64,000 bases of DNA, taken from positions 39,561 to 103,560 of the forward strand of contig NZ_JAHBCL010000016.1 of the NCBI RefSeq assembly GCF_018390735.1, written 5' to 3'. Source of the DNA: Fusibacter paucivorans. GTDB taxonomy: Bacteria > Bacillota > Clostridia > Peptostreptococcales > Acidaminobacteraceae. The position numbers and the translations under genes are program-made. Every line of letters begins with the position of its first letter. Position 1 is the stretch's first letter. The notes under the pieces were generated by a model that was not told where the DNA came from, did not search any database, and saw only the letters and a list, made by a program, of their open reading frames with translations. This document shows positions 34,218 through 44,230 of this stretch, piece by piece.

Positions 34218-35129
34218 ATGATCAAAAAGAATAAAGTCCTTTTGTTTTATAATCCTAATTCAGGAAATGGAATGTTCAAAAATCACTTGGATTTGATAAT
34301 TGAAAGGTTTCAAAAAAAACGGATAATGGTAATTCTTATACGTGCAGACTACAAGGAAATATTCAATGAAGTATTTAAGACATTGGATCAGAATGAGTAC
34401 AAAAAAATCATTGTTGCAGGCGGTGACGGAACAATTAATATTCTTATCAATGCCATGATCAGCAACAATATCAACCTGCCACTGGCAATTTTTCCAGTGG
34501 GGACAGCTAATGACTTTGCATATTGTTTTGACATACCTAACGATATCGATGGGATGTTGAATATCGCATTAGAGGAGTACTACATCAACGCTGATATCGG
34601 TAAGATGAACAATAAATATTTCGTCAATGTTGCATCAATGGGCTTTCTTATAGATGTCAGCCAGAAGACGGATCCTATTATTAAAAATACTATAGGTATT
34701 TTATCTTATTATCTAAAAGGAGTATCAGAAATTCCAAATATGCGACCGATTTCGATTAAGATTACAAGCGAAGAGTATTCTTCCAAAGATAGAGTATTCT
34801 TCATCCTTGTGATGAATGGGCGTTCAGCGGGAGGATTCAAGAGAATCGCACCTTTAGCTGAGATCAACGACGGACTACTTGATGTGATTATTTTTAAAGA
34901 AATGCCCATTATAGATCTTGCTCCTCTTCTGATCAAAGTTATGACTGGTCAGCATACAGAAAATAAAAATGTTGTTTTTTTTCACACACAAAAACTGCTC
35001 ATCGAATCAGACAATCAAATCGGTACAGATATAGATGGTGAAAAAGGTGAGGAGCTTCCTCTCAATATTGAAGTTATATCGAGTAAAATAAAAGTTAACA
35101 CGAAACTTGCAACATATTTGAGTAATTAA
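34218..35129 (+). CDS. Diacylglycerol kinase-like lipid kinase (YegS/DagK family)
   Basis: A 303-residue soluble lipid kinase: 'FYNPNSGNG' near the start, the nucleotide-binding 'VAGGDGTINILINAM' and 'FPVGTANDFA' motifs, then the C-terminal beta-sandwich with 'DIDGEKGE'. It would phosphorylate diacylglycerol or a related lipid, returning it to phospholipid synthesis. AAAGGGAG precedes ATG 34218. Confidence 0.9.
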   Translation: MIKKNKVLLFYNPNSGNGMFKNHLDLIIERFQKKRIMVILIRADYKEIFNEVFKTLDQNEYKKIIVAGGDGTINILINAMISNNINLPLAIFPVGTANDFAYCFDIPNDIDGMLNIALEEYYINADIGKMNNKYFVNVASMGFLIDVSQKTDPIIKNTIGILSYYLKGVSEIPNMRPISIKITSEEYSSKDRVFFILVMNGRSAGGFKRIAPLAEINDGLLDVIIFKEMPIIDLAPLLIKVMTGQHTENKNVVFFHTQKLLIESDNQIGTDIDGEKGEELPLNIEVISSKIKVNTKLATYLSN

Positions 35130-35149
35130 AAAGGAAGGAGTGATTTATT

Positions 35150-35233
35150 TTGGAAAGAGAAATTCGTGATGGCTTTTTAAATAAAAAATTCAGCATTTTA
35201 AATCAGATCAGACTGATTGTGGAAGTGAAATGA
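35150..35233 (+). CDS. Possible 27-codon leader ORF coupled to patatin
   Basis: TTG 35150 follows AAGGAAGGAG and reads 27 codons to a TGA that overlaps the patatin ATG at 35230 (ATGA). This would couple patatin translation to the leader; the patatin start itself has only a weak GGAAG. No homologue recognised. Confidence 0.35.
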   Translation: MEREIRDGFLNKKFSILNQIRLIVEVK

Positions 35234-36117
35234 AAGAAGATGGAATTGAATTAAACAATATAGGTTTAGTCATAGAAGGTGGTGCTCTTAGAGGCATATT
35301 TACGGCTGGAGTATTAGACTTTTTTATAGAAAAAGGGCTGAAATTTCCTTATATAGTTGGGGTTTCCGCAGGAGCTTGTAATTTGTTGGGATATGCAGCA
35401 CAACAAATTGGCTATACAAAAAACTGCATGATACAAAGAGATGCTAAAGATCAGTATCTTGGTATAAATCAACTGTTACAAACAAAATCCTTAATAAACC
35501 TTGACCGGATTTTTTATGAGTACCCGTATAGTCAGCTCCCCTTTAATTTCAGAGCATTTTTTAATTCCGGAATTACAACAGAATTTGTAGTAACGAATTG
35601 CAATACAGGAAAGCCGGAATATCTTCATGAGAACAGTGATGAGCATCGGCTTTCCACTTTGGGCAAAGCTTCAGCTAGTGTACCGCTTTTTTCCAAAATG
35701 GTAGAACTAGATGATAATAAATATTTGGATGGAGGATTGGCAGACTCCATACCTATCAAGCGTGCAATGAAACAGGGTTTTTTCAAAAATGTGGTTATTT
35801 TAACCCGTAGTAGGGGCAATGTTCCAACAATGAATTCATATCTAAAGGTATTGTATCAAACATTTTATAAGGAATTTCCACAATTAATTGAAACTATTTT
35901 AAATCGCCCGGCAATGTATAGACAGCAGCTTGCGCTATTAGATAGTCTTCAAGAAGAAGGAAAAGTATTTGTGATACGACCCTCAGTACCTGAGATCAAA
36001 CGTTTTGAAACAGATTCGGACAAGTTGGAAGCTTATTACCAACACGGCAGATTAACTGCAAAATTGTGTTGGAAAGAATTGCAAGCTTTCATGTTTAATT
36101 CTGTTCAATCTCCCTAA
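35230..36117 (+). CDS. Patatin-like phospholipase
   Basis: A 295-residue acyl hydrolase. 'GGALRGIFTAGVLDFF' is the oxyanion loop, 'GVSAGACN' the nucleophile elbow (GxSxG) and 'YLDGGLADSIPIK' the DGG/A motif with the catalytic Asp. It releases fatty acids from membrane lipids. Neighbouring DegV and lipid kinase genes could recycle both products. No signal peptide, so cytoplasmic face. Confidence 0.9.
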   Translation: MKEDGIELNNIGLVIEGGALRGIFTAGVLDFFIEKGLKFPYIVGVSAGACNLLGYAAQQIGYTKNCMIQRDAKDQYLGINQLLQTKSLINLDRIFYEYPYSQLPFNFRAFFNSGITTEFVVTNCNTGKPEYLHENSDEHRLSTLGKASASVPLFSKMVELDDNKYLDGGLADSIPIKRAMKQGFFKNVVILTRSRGNVPTMNSYLKVLYQTFYKEFPQLIETILNRPAMYRQQLALLDSLQEEGKVFVIRPSVPEIKRFETDSDKLEAYYQHGRLTAKLCWKELQAFMFNSVQSP

Positions 36118-36177
36118 GTTATGAAAATGGAATTCAAATAGGTTGGATAAAAGTTTATTTTGTAAGGAGAATTTAAG

Positions 36178-37536
36178 ATGAATTTAAGTGATAAAGCAAA
36201 GACTTTTGGTTTTGAACAAGCGATTAAATATCTGGAAAAGGATCCGGAAACAAATATACCTAAACTTGCGGGTTTAGTGAATCATATCTTAAAAAAAGAA
36301 GAATTTGTAGAGCAGCGCAAGGCTGTTATGAATGCAATTGAAAAAAAAGACAATTGGTATCAGTTAATGTTGAAAATTTATGAGCTGGACGCTGATACAA
36401 GAAGTACATTTTTCCGCAATTTTATAATGAATGAGAATATTTTTGGCTGGCCAGAACAGGAGAAAAATCGCGAAAAATATGGCTGTAATATTCCTTGGGC
36501 TATTCTATTGGATCCTACGTCTGCATGCAATCTGAAATGCACTGGATGTTGGGCGGCAGAATATGGGCATAAACTCAATCTTTCTTATGAGGATATGGAT
36601 TCAATAATTGAGCAGGGCAAAGCGTTGGGTACTTATCTATATATTTATACCGGTGGAGAACCTTTGGTAAGAAAACAAGACTTAATTCGTTTATGCGAAA
36701 AACATTCTGACTGTATGTTCTTGTGTTTTACAAACTCTACTTTGATTGATGAAAACTTTTGCAAGGAAATGTTGCGTGTAAAAAATTTTATACCTTCGAT
36801 CAGTTTAGAAGGTTTTGAAGAAGCAAACGATAGTCGCAGAGGAAAAGGCGTTTATTCAAAAGCGATGGATGCTATGCAATTGCTTAAAGACAACAAGCTA
36901 CCGTTTGGAGTTTCTGTTTGTTATACCAGTGTTAACTGGAATGATGTTACCAGTGTAGAATTCTATGACATGATCATAAATATGGGAGCACTTTTTGTAT
37001 GGTTTTTTCATTATATGCCTGTGGGAACTGGAGCTGTTCCTGAACTGATGGTAAACCCTGAACAGCGTATAGAGTTATATAAGCGTATAAGAGAATTCCG
37101 AAAAACAAAAGCCATCTTTGCTATAGACTTCCAAAACGATGCTCAATATGTTGGGGGATGCATTGCTGGTGGAAGAAGATATCTTCATATAAATGCTGCA
37201 GGAGATGTTGATCCTTGTGTATTTATCCATTACTCAAATGCAAATATTCATGATTGTACTTTGCTGGAGGCACTACAATCTCCTATTTTTATGGCTTATC
37301 ATAATGGCCAGCCATTCAATGATAATATGTTGCGCCCTTGTCCGATGTTAGAAAATCCTGAAATCTTATGTGAAATGGTTAAAAAGACAGGGGCACATTC
37401 AACTGACCCTCAATCGCCGGAAAGTGTAGAAGAACTTTGTGCTAGGACAGTTAAATATGCTGAACAGTGGGAACCCGAGGCAGACCAGCTTTGGTATAAA
37501 GGTGATTTCTGTAAGGGGTGTTCAAAATGTGTGTAA
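36178..37536 (+). CDS. Radical SAM enzyme with C-terminal cysteine-rich (SPASM-like) region
   Basis: A 452-residue enzyme with a helical N-terminal domain of about 105 residues, then the [4Fe-4S] motif 'CNLKCTGC' (CxxxCxxC), the AdoMet 'YTGGEPL' motif and a C-terminal set of cysteines ('DPCVFIH', 'CPMLENPEILC', 'CKGCSKC') likely to hold an auxiliary cluster. The surroundings (patatin, DegV, lipid kinase) suggest a lipid substrate. Radical SAM enzymes that join lipid tails into membrane-spanning lipids (Tes/Mss type) share the GCW-containing motif; 'CTGCW' is present. The lipid assignment is inference only. Confidence 0.8.
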   Translation: MNLSDKAKTFGFEQAIKYLEKDPETNIPKLAGLVNHILKKEEFVEQRKAVMNAIEKKDNWYQLMLKIYELDADTRSTFFRNFIMNENIFGWPEQEKNREKYGCNIPWAILLDPTSACNLKCTGCWAAEYGHKLNLSYEDMDSIIEQGKALGTYLYIYTGGEPLVRKQDLIRLCEKHSDCMFLCFTNSTLIDENFCKEMLRVKNFIPSISLEGFEEANDSRRGKGVYSKAMDAMQLLKDNKLPFGVSVCYTSVNWNDVTSVEFYDMIINMGALFVWFFHYMPVGTGAVPELMVNPEQRIELYKRIREFRKTKAIFAIDFQNDAQYVGGCIAGGRRYLHINAAGDVDPCVFIHYSNANIHDCTLLEALQSPIFMAYHNGQPFNDNMLRPCPMLENPEILCEMVKKTGAHSTDPQSPESVEELCARTVKYAEQWEPEADQLWYKGDFCKGCSKCV

Positions 37537-38408
37537 AAGGCGGTGATGAGATTTCCTATCAGATTATTACTGATGCTACTGCAGATATGGATTGGAAACT
37601 ATGGGATGTATACGTAATTCCGATGGAAGTGCGACTCAATCAGATTCCTTATTTGTATGGACCTGATGGAACAATTAGTGTACATGATTTCTATGAGTTA
37701 CAGAAAACAGGAGCTGATACAAGTACATCGCAAATCCCTCCTGCTGTGTTTAACAGTGTATTTGAAAAAATTTTGTTACAGGGGAAGGACATTTTATATT
37801 TAGGTTTCTCCTCAAGCATGTCAGGAACTTTTCAGAGTGCCTGTTTAAGCGCTAAAGAATTGAGTGCGCAATACACAGAAAGACGCATTATTTGTATTGA
37901 CACGCTTGCCGCTTCTGTGATGGAGGGTTTTCTTGTATATGAGGCTTATAGAAAAAAAGCAGAAGGAATGACATTGGAAAACCTTGCAAATTGGGTGACG
38001 GAAAAGCGAAAACAGACTTGTTGCTGGTTTATAGTCGATGATTTAAGTACACTGAAACGGGGAGGTCGTATATCAACTGCTAATGCTATTGTTGGTACAG
38101 CTCTTCAGATCAAACCAATTTTAGAAATAAATGAGAACGGTAATTTGCAAATGATTGATAAAAAACGTGGAAGGAAGCAATCAATAAATGCTTTAATAAG
38201 CTGCTTTCGATTGAAAAGAAAGAAATCTTCTGATGAGATTGTTATCATTGGACATGGTAATTGCCTAAAAGATGCAGAAACACTTAGAAATGCTATTTAT
38301 GAACTTTCTCCAGAAACTAAAATTATTATAACCCCTGTTGGTCCAGTCATAGGAGCTCATACAGGTGCTGGAATGTTAACAATTGCCTTTAATTGTTTAA
38401 AGAGTTAG
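37527..38408 (+). CDS. DegV family fatty-acid-binding protein (FakB-like)
   Basis: A 293-residue two-domain protein. 'IITDATADM', 'TSTSQIPPAVF', 'FSSSMSGTFQSA' and the final 'IGAHTGAGMLTIAF' are DegV signatures; the fatty acid lies between domains. FakB proteins present fatty acids to the FakA kinase. No FakA is nearby, so it may feed a host kinase or carry acyl groups to the radical SAM enzyme whose 3' end overlaps its start. ATG 37527 has AGGGG upstream. Confidence 0.88.
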   Translation: MCVKGGDEISYQIITDATADMDWKLWDVYVIPMEVRLNQIPYLYGPDGTISVHDFYELQKTGADTSTSQIPPAVFNSVFEKILLQGKDILYLGFSSSMSGTFQSACLSAKELSAQYTERRIICIDTLAASVMEGFLVYEAYRKKAEGMTLENLANWVTEKRKQTCCWFIVDDLSTLKRGGRISTANAIVGTALQIKPILEINENGNLQMIDKKRGRKQSINALISCFRLKRKKSSDEIVIIGHGNCLKDAETLRNAIYELSPETKIIITPVGPVIGAHTGAGMLTIAFNCLKS

Positions 38409-38445
38409 AGTTGTTGTTTTCATTTTTGAAAATTATTTACTAAAG

Positions 38446-38486
38446 AATCCTGCTACCTGCCCTAAATCGATGGATAGCAGGATTTT
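38446..38486 (+). terminator. Terminator of the lipid operon
   Basis: A perfect 10-bp stem (38446-38455 with 38475-38484) followed by a short T run, 38 bases after the DegV stop. Confidence 0.7.
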
Positions 38487-38489
38487 ATA

Positions 38490-39790
38490 GATTAAGACAA
38501 ACTAGTATATCAAATCCAAGCAATAAAAAATGTTTGTGATTGTTCCAATTCTCAAGAAAGTCAGGCATGGTGATAGCAAGTGCTGTCATTTATCTCAATA
38601 TAATAAAAAATGAACCTAAAATGAATAGATAATTAGACTTGAATAAACGTTAGTGCAGCTTAAATTATAACTGTACATAATCTTTTAATGTAATGCCATT
38701 TAGAATCAGTTTTTTTAGTGTTCTGCTGTTAAGAAATTTATTAAAACACACAAGGAGACGATTTGAAAGAACAAATTAAAATTCCTGGTAATTGGTAATG
38801 TGTGCCAACAAATATCTTTACTCATTGACGACATGGCAAGATTATTAACAAAACGGTGATGTGACAAAGAATAGGGCGATGATATCAGAAAGAAGGATAT
38901 CACTTTGGGGAATATTTCTGATATTGCGGTTACGTTGAGGCTACACTGAGAACTTTAACGGTTGAAAAAATTTCAGCTGAGGATATAATCCTCAATTTCC
39001 TTGCAATATATACTCCGTATGCTTTAGTACCTATCATAGTAAGTATAGTGCAAATCAGTATTGGCGCAATGAATACAACATGTTTCGATTTTTCACCGCA
39101 TACACAGGATTCATTTACACACTCTTGACATGTCTACTCAGTATAGCAAATTGGAATGTCAAACTGAGTTCTTGTCATAGGTACAGATAATCAGTTAAAA
39201 ATTCTGAATCGGGATGACACGGTTACTAGAGCATTTTTAGAGCTAATGTCCTTGTACCAATATAAAGGCACTCTTGCATATAAGTTATAGCGGTTCTAAA
39301 ACTATGGAATAGATTTTATCAGTTGAGGTCGTTCCATAAAGTTACCCATTCATGGAAGGACAACTAATCAACATTCAACTAGGCAAACAGCACCAAAAAG
39401 ATGGATAAAATAGAGATATTCAAGGTTGTAGTGAGCATAATGAATAATCCATAGATGAGCTTACTAAAATTTTCAGGCTCAGATTAGATGAAATAAAACA
39501 TGTAAACCCTCATCACTTCAACTATAGGATATTTGACTCAACAGCCAATAGTCTGAGAGTAGACATTAATAAATTTTCCATGAATATTGAAGAGTACAGA
39601 AAAGTGTTCGAAGTAAGTTTAAGCCATAGCTTTGGATGAACTTACCAAGAGTGTCAGACTTAAAAACGAAGATAAAGTGCTAAAAGATAGGCTTCGATGG
39701 AGGTTTCACTTACTTCAGTATAATCGTAAAGTGGCAGGAAAATAGGAATGATTTTGTTCTTATTTACTTGATTAATAAATCTTATATGAA
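38490..39790. pseudogene. Decayed intergenic region with gene remnants
   Basis: About 1.3 kb with no intact gene on either strand. Short open stretches survive: a hydrophobic one around 38950-39127 that reads like part of a membrane protein ('FLAIYTPYALVPIIVSIV'), and one of about 63 codons ending near 39640 with 'DELTKIFRLRLDEIKHV'. Each is cut by several stops and the frames shift between them. A hairpin GAGGAT/ATCCTC lies near 38980. I cannot name the original genes. The region separates the TetR-linked operon from the AI-2E/YidC pair. Confidence 0.45.
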
Positions 39791-39829
39791 AGCACTATAA
39801 AATAACCCTTGAGTAGATGGGAGATATAT

Positions 39830-40900
39830 ATGACGATAAGCCAAAAAAAAGATTTTATTATAAACATTGTGTATATTACATTTATCACCTTAATTATATA
39901 TATTTTCCTTAAATATGTTCTTATTCTGGTCATGCCTTTTATTATAGGATATTTAATTGCAATCCTTATAAGACCGGCAATCAAATTTGTATCAGGCAAA
40001 TTACATATTCCGCAAAAATTAGCTGCAGTTTTCTTGATTCTATTATCATACATCGGGATTGGTTTGTTTGTATCATTAGTAGGGGTTCGTTTTTTAGTTT
40101 TAATAAAGAGCATTATTGCTAGACTTCCAGAAATATATGCGCTTCAAATTGAACCTTCATTTAGTAATATTTTTGATAGTGTCGAAAAAGCTTCCTCTAA
40201 ACTTGATCCAATGATGGTTCAAGTGATTCAAGATATGGCTGCTTCTATATCTCAATCATCAGGATTGGTTTTTAGTAAAGTCTCTTCAACAGTGATTGAG
40301 TTTATTTCTACTTCGGTATCATTTTTGCCTGGGCTATTTTTAGGAATCATATTTTCAGTCATTTCTTCTTTATATTTTTCAATAGATTACAATAAAATAT
40401 TTATTTATATTTCTAATAAACTATTGCCTAAAAACTCTAGCTTTCTAGTCGAATTAAAAATATTGGTTACTGCAATTGGCTTTAAGTATGTGAAAGCATA
40501 CGCAAAATTAATGGCAGTCACATTTGTTGAACTTTCGGTGGGTTTGCTTCTCCTGAGAGTGGAAGGGGCAATCATGGTTGCAGCATTTATTGCCATTATC
40601 GACTTTTTCCCAGTACTTGGAACAGGTGGAGTTATTATCCCCTGGGTTATTATTGAGTTAATACAGGGTAATTTTCCGATTGCTTTAGGACTGATTGCTT
40701 TATATATTACTATAACAATTGTTCGAAACTTATTAGAACCGAAGTTGATAGGATCGCAGATTGGATTGCATCCCCTTGTTATGCTGATTAGTATGTATGT
40801 TGGGGTCAAAATCTTTGGATTTGTTGGGCTTGTAGCGCTACCAATTACTATTGTTGTTATAAAGTATCTTTACGATAATAATAAAATTCATTTGTTGTAA
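39830..40900 (+). CDS. AI-2E family permease (PF01594)
   Basis: A 356-residue protein with about seven membrane helices in the AI-2E/YtvI/PerM pattern: two N-terminal helices with 'IGYLIAILIRPAIKFV', a central extracytoplasmic-type helical domain, then a C-terminal bundle with 'FFPVLGTGGVIIPWVI'. Family members export small molecules or ions; the substrate here is unknown. ATG 39830 follows GGGAG; an upstream TTG is less likely. Confidence 0.85.
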   Translation: MTISQKKDFIINIVYITFITLIIYIFLKYVLILVMPFIIGYLIAILIRPAIKFVSGKLHIPQKLAAVFLILLSYIGIGLFVSLVGVRFLVLIKSIIARLPEIYALQIEPSFSNIFDSVEKASSKLDPMMVQVIQDMAASISQSSGLVFSKVSSTVIEFISTSVSFLPGLFLGIIFSVISSLYFSIDYNKIFIYISNKLLPKNSSFLVELKILVTAIGFKYVKAYAKLMAVTFVELSVGLLLLRVEGAIMVAAFIAIIDFFPVLGTGGVIIPWVIIELIQGNFPIALGLIALYITITIVRNLLEPKLIGSQIGLHPLVMLISMYVGVKIFGFVGLVALPITIVVIKYLYDNNKIHLL

Positions 40901-41048
40901 CAATATATAAATACGTTAGCACATTTATCTCTGCTTCAAAAAAACAGTGAGATGACAGTTTTTTAAGTAATTACGAACTGTAAGGCGATATTCTCAACAA
41001 TAATTATAGAACTAAAATACATTTTTTAGGAAGGAGATAAAAGCTATT

Positions 41049-41939
41049 ATGCTAGACTTTATTTCTATCCCAATGGGATTTATCTTGAAGTTTATATATG
41101 ATAACATTGCATTTCAAAACTATGGGATAGCAATCGTACTCTTCACTGTAGGAGTGAAAACACTGTTGCTACCTCTGACAATAAAGCAGGTAAAATCTAC
41201 TTCGAAAATGAGTGCGCTTCAGTCGCATGTGCAGGAAATACAAAAGAAATACAGTAATGATAAAGAAAAGCAAAGTGCAGAAATGATAAAGCTATATCAA
41301 AAAAATAAAGTAAACCCGGCAGGAGGTTGTCTTCCAATTTTGATTCAGATGCCTATACTATTTTCTCTATATTATGTGATTTCTGAGCCTTTAAAGTATA
41401 TGATGGGAAAATCTGCTGAGTCAATTAATCAGATTTATGCTCTGATACCATCCGGAGCGGAGAATATGGGGAATATAAAAGATTTGAATATAATCAATTA
41501 TTTTAGTAGCAATCCAGAGCAACTTTCAAATGTATCATACCTGTTAAAAGCAGAGGAACTACTTAATATGAATTTTTTTGGTGTTAATTTAGGGGTTGTT
41601 CCTAGTTGGATTCCTTCAAATTATTTTGCCCCCGGCACAGATTTAGATGCGTATCTACTACTTTTGATCCCTTTAATGTCGGGATTAACTTCTTATATTT
41701 CTGTGAGATATTCGATGAAAGACAATCTGAAAGCAAGTGATAATAAGCTACAAGCCTCTATGCAAAATAACATGATTTTTCTTTCACCTATCATGAGCGG
41801 GATTATAACTTTTACTGTGCCAGCCGGACTGGGGCTATATTGGATAACAGGGAATATATACCAAATTCTTCAACAAGTATTTATTGATATTTTTGTATTT
41901 GAAAAATACGGTTTAAGTAGTTTGAAAAAGAAAATATGA
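41049..41939 (+). CDS. yidC: YidC/Oxa1 family membrane protein insertase, accessory copy
   Basis: A 296-residue insertase without an obvious lipoprotein signal. Core motifs are 'YGIAIVLFTVGVKTLLLPLTIKQ', a cytoplasmic coiled-coil loop with 'KMSALQSHVQEIQKKYSND', 'NPAGGCLPILIQMPILFSLY' and the final 'PAGLGLYWITGNIYQILQQ'. It inserts membrane proteins. The normal copy lies beside rnpA/rpmH at the chromosome origin; this one, on mobile cargo beside a permease, may serve the element's membrane proteins. The loop around 115-195 is longer than usual. Confidence 0.9.
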   Translation: MLDFISIPMGFILKFIYDNIAFQNYGIAIVLFTVGVKTLLLPLTIKQVKSTSKMSALQSHVQEIQKKYSNDKEKQSAEMIKLYQKNKVNPAGGCLPILIQMPILFSLYYVISEPLKYMMGKSAESINQIYALIPSGAENMGNIKDLNIINYFSSNPEQLSNVSYLLKAEELLNMNFFGVNLGVVPSWIPSNYFAPGTDLDAYLLLLIPLMSGLTSYISVRYSMKDNLKASDNKLQASMQNNMIFLSPIMSGIITFTVPAGLGLYWITGNIYQILQQVFIDIFVFEKYGLSSLKKKI

Positions 41940-42061
41940 TGCTGAAATGCAAAATCAGTTTTAAAAAAAAATAATAAGCTCAATGGTATTAATGACAGCA
42001 AGCTAAATTAAATTCCTTGATATGATAATTGAGTTTCTACAAGCATTAGGAGCTATGAAAT

Positions 42062-42178
42062 ATGAATATTATCGAAAATAAAAAAAGCAAATGGATAATT
42101 ACAATTGATACAAATCTCCAGTTTGAGATTTCGAAGAACCTAGAGAAAAACTTTAAGGACTTATCTAGTAAAATTTAA
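42062..42178 (+). CDS. Short ORF before the chemoreceptor gene
   Basis: A 38-codon frame with GGAG about 10 bases upstream. No motif; it ends 19 bases before the next start. It may be a leader or a gene remnant. Confidence 0.25.
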   Translation: MNIIENKKSKWIITIDTNLQFEISKNLEKNFKDLSSKI

Positions 42179-42197
42179 TTTGAAGGGGAAGAGAATT

Positions 42198-43454
42198 ATG
42201 ATTAGAAAAATTAAAAATTATAATTTAATTGCTATTATTTTTGTTACATTATGCATTACAAGTATTTTCATCGGAACGATTTCTTGGCTTTTAAGTAAGA
42301 ATATTGTTTTTTTATTCTCTTTAACATTAATAGGCATCTTGTTGTCATGTGTTGTGAGCTTTTTTATAAATCAATCGCTAAATACCTTATTTACAAGATT
42401 TGATGATGAAATGAATATTATAAAAAACGGAGATTTTTCACATATTTTAAAGTCACGGTCTTATGGCTCATTAGGGAAAATTTCTAACTCGGTAAATAGT
42501 ATAATCGAAGAAATTAGGTTATTAGTATTAGATTTTTCAATGCTTTCAATATCAATTACTGACATTTCAAAGATTTTAAAGAATAAAACAACAGAAAATC
42601 TTATATCAACAGAGCAAATTTCTACTGCGGTAGATGAAATAACAAAAGGTGCTATAAATCAAGCCAATGTTGTAAAAGTAGGCCTTGATAAAACAGTAAT
42701 GTTAAAAGAATGTATTCAAGACATATCAACTTCTCATACTGTCATGTTATCAAATAATGATGGCATAAAAAAATTGAATGTATATGGAGTTGAGATTATA
42801 AGTGAATTAGAGATTATTTCATCAAAATCAGACTTGGCACTAACGCAAATTTATAATACTACGGAAAACTTGATAACATCTACAAATATGATTTCAGATA
42901 TGCTAAATTCAATCGAGGAAATTGCAAACCAAATTAATTTATTGTCGTTAAATGCTGCGATCGAGGCAGCAAGGGCAGGGGATTCAGGAAAAGGTTTTAC
43001 CGTTGTTGCAGAGGAGATAAAAAAACTCGCTGATTTGAGTAAAAGCACAACTGGTGCTATTAATGGACACCTTAGTTTGATGGAAGAGCAGTCTAATAAG
43101 GCAATAGAGTCTATGGACTTTATGAAAACAATATCTAAGGAACAAAAGAGTGCAACTGATAAAACATTTAAATCTTTCCAATCTATTTCACAAGGAACTA
43201 CTGAGATTGGTAGTATGTTAACTCATCAGACTGAAGCGATAAAGTATATACAGGAATACTCAAAGTCTTTCATAGAGTCAATTGAGATTCTTTCTTCAAT
43301 ATCGGAAGAAGCTGTTGCATCATGTGAGGAGATTTCTTCCAATACTTTATTTCAAGTTGAAGCGATTACTGAAATGGATCAAACTGCAAAAAAATTAGCA
43401 GACTTAGCATTTGACTTAAATGGGAAAATAGGAAAATATAAGCTAGATAACTAA
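42198..43454 (+). CDS. Methyl-accepting chemotaxis-like signalling protein
   Basis: A 418-residue protein with two adjacent N-terminal membrane helices (about 10-32 and 37-58), no extracellular sensor domain, a short HAMP-like segment and a long coiled-coil signalling domain. The conserved hairpin tip is visible: '[20 protein letters not shown]' followed by '[15 protein letters not shown]'. It would bind CheA/CheW or act as a membrane-associated sensor. ATG 42198 has GGGGAAGAG upstream. A chemoreceptor on an ICE is unusual; no che genes are nearby. Confidence 0.88.
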   Translation: MIRKIKNYNLIAIIFVTLCITSIFIGTISWLLSKNIVFLFSLTLIGILLSCVVSFFINQSLNTLFTRFDDEMNIIKNGDFSHILKSRSYGSLGKISNSVNSIIEEIRLLVLDFSMLSISITDISKILKNKTTENLISTEQISTAVDEITKGAINQANVVKVGLDKTVMLKECIQDISTSHTVMLSNNDGIKKLNVYGVEIISELEIISSKSDLALTQIYNTTENLITSTNMISDMLNSIEEIANQINLLSLNAAIEAARAGDSGKGFTVVAEEIKKLADLSKSTTGAINGHLSLMEEQSNKAIESMDFMKTISKEQKSATDKTFKSFQSISQGTTEIGSMLTHQTEAIKYIQEYSKSFIESIEILSSISEEAVASCEEISSNTLFQVEAITEMDQTAKKLADLAFDLNGKIGKYKLDN

Positions 43455-43615
43455 AATAGGTGAAAATTTCCAATGGAATTTAAAATATATTTTTCAGCAA
43501 AATTAGGACGTATGTGCGAACTAAAATGAGTCTGCCCGAGATTAATAGCATGTTAGTCAGGGGTTTTTTCTTTTCAATTTTTGATGCTGATAAAAAAATC
43601 ATATTAATACATTAA

Positions 43616-43651
43616 ACCGAGACTAACAAGATGTTACTCTCGGTTTTTTTT
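43616..43651 (+). terminator. Rho-independent terminator
   Basis: Perfect 7-bp stem ACCGAGA (43616-43622) / TCTCGGT (43638-43644) followed by eight T. It lies in the 317-base gap between the chemoreceptor and sigma-like genes; the rest of that gap shows a second, weaker T-rich hairpin near 43533-43570. Confidence 0.78.
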
Positions 43652-43771
43652 GTACATTTCAGGAGACTAAATGAAAAATTCAATCTTTTTTAAGTTAATT
43701 ATATGTCGCTCACCTCCTTATATCTGAGTTAGATTGATGTAATTGGCAAAACATGTTAAGGAGAAAATATT

Positions 43772-44227
43772 ATGTTAATTAAAATGCGAATTCCAGATTA
43801 TGAAAAAAAGTACCCAACTGCAAGTAAAGAAGTAATAAATGTCTTAAAGAGAAGTGAGAGAAAACTTAGATATTTAGAATATGACCTTAAAGTAGAGCGA
43901 TTTGTTTTGGATGAAACCAAGCAAGTCGCTTTTTTTATTCCAAGCAGAGAGGATTCATTGGAAAGGTTGATCGATGCGGATGTTCAGTTTGTAGATGATG
44001 AGACAAATGTAGAAGACATGGCAATCGAGGCTGTGATGATTGCTAAGCTTAAAGAAAGCCTGGGGTTACTTAGTGCTGAAGAATTAGAAATGATTCATGC
44101 GCTGTTCTACCAAGGCTTAACAGAACGAGAATACGCTAAGAACGTTGGAATTCCTCAGAAAACCATAAATGACAGGAAAGCGAGAATACTTCGTAAGCTA
44201 AAAAAACTTTTGGAAAATCAAAAATAA
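43772..44227 (+). CDS. Sigma-70-like regulatory protein (region 4 HTH)
   Basis: A 151-residue protein; the C-terminal 60 residues 'LSAEELEMIHALFYQGLTEREYAKNVGIPQKTINDRKARIL' (split for reading, positions about 94-140) form a sigma region 4-type helix-turn-helix. The N-terminus lacks a clear region 2, so it may act as an activator rather than a full sigma factor. AAGGAG precedes ATG 43772. Such genes commonly lie before the recombinase operon of serine-recombinase ICEs and may control excision. Confidence 0.75.
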   Translation: MLIKMRIPDYEKKYPTASKEVINVLKRSERKLRYLEYDLKVERFVLDETKQVAFFIPSREDSLERLIDADVQFVDDETNVEDMAIEAVMIAKLKESLGLLSAEELEMIHALFYQGLTEREYAKNVGIPQKTINDRKARILRKLKKLLENQK

Positions 44228-44230
44228 ATC

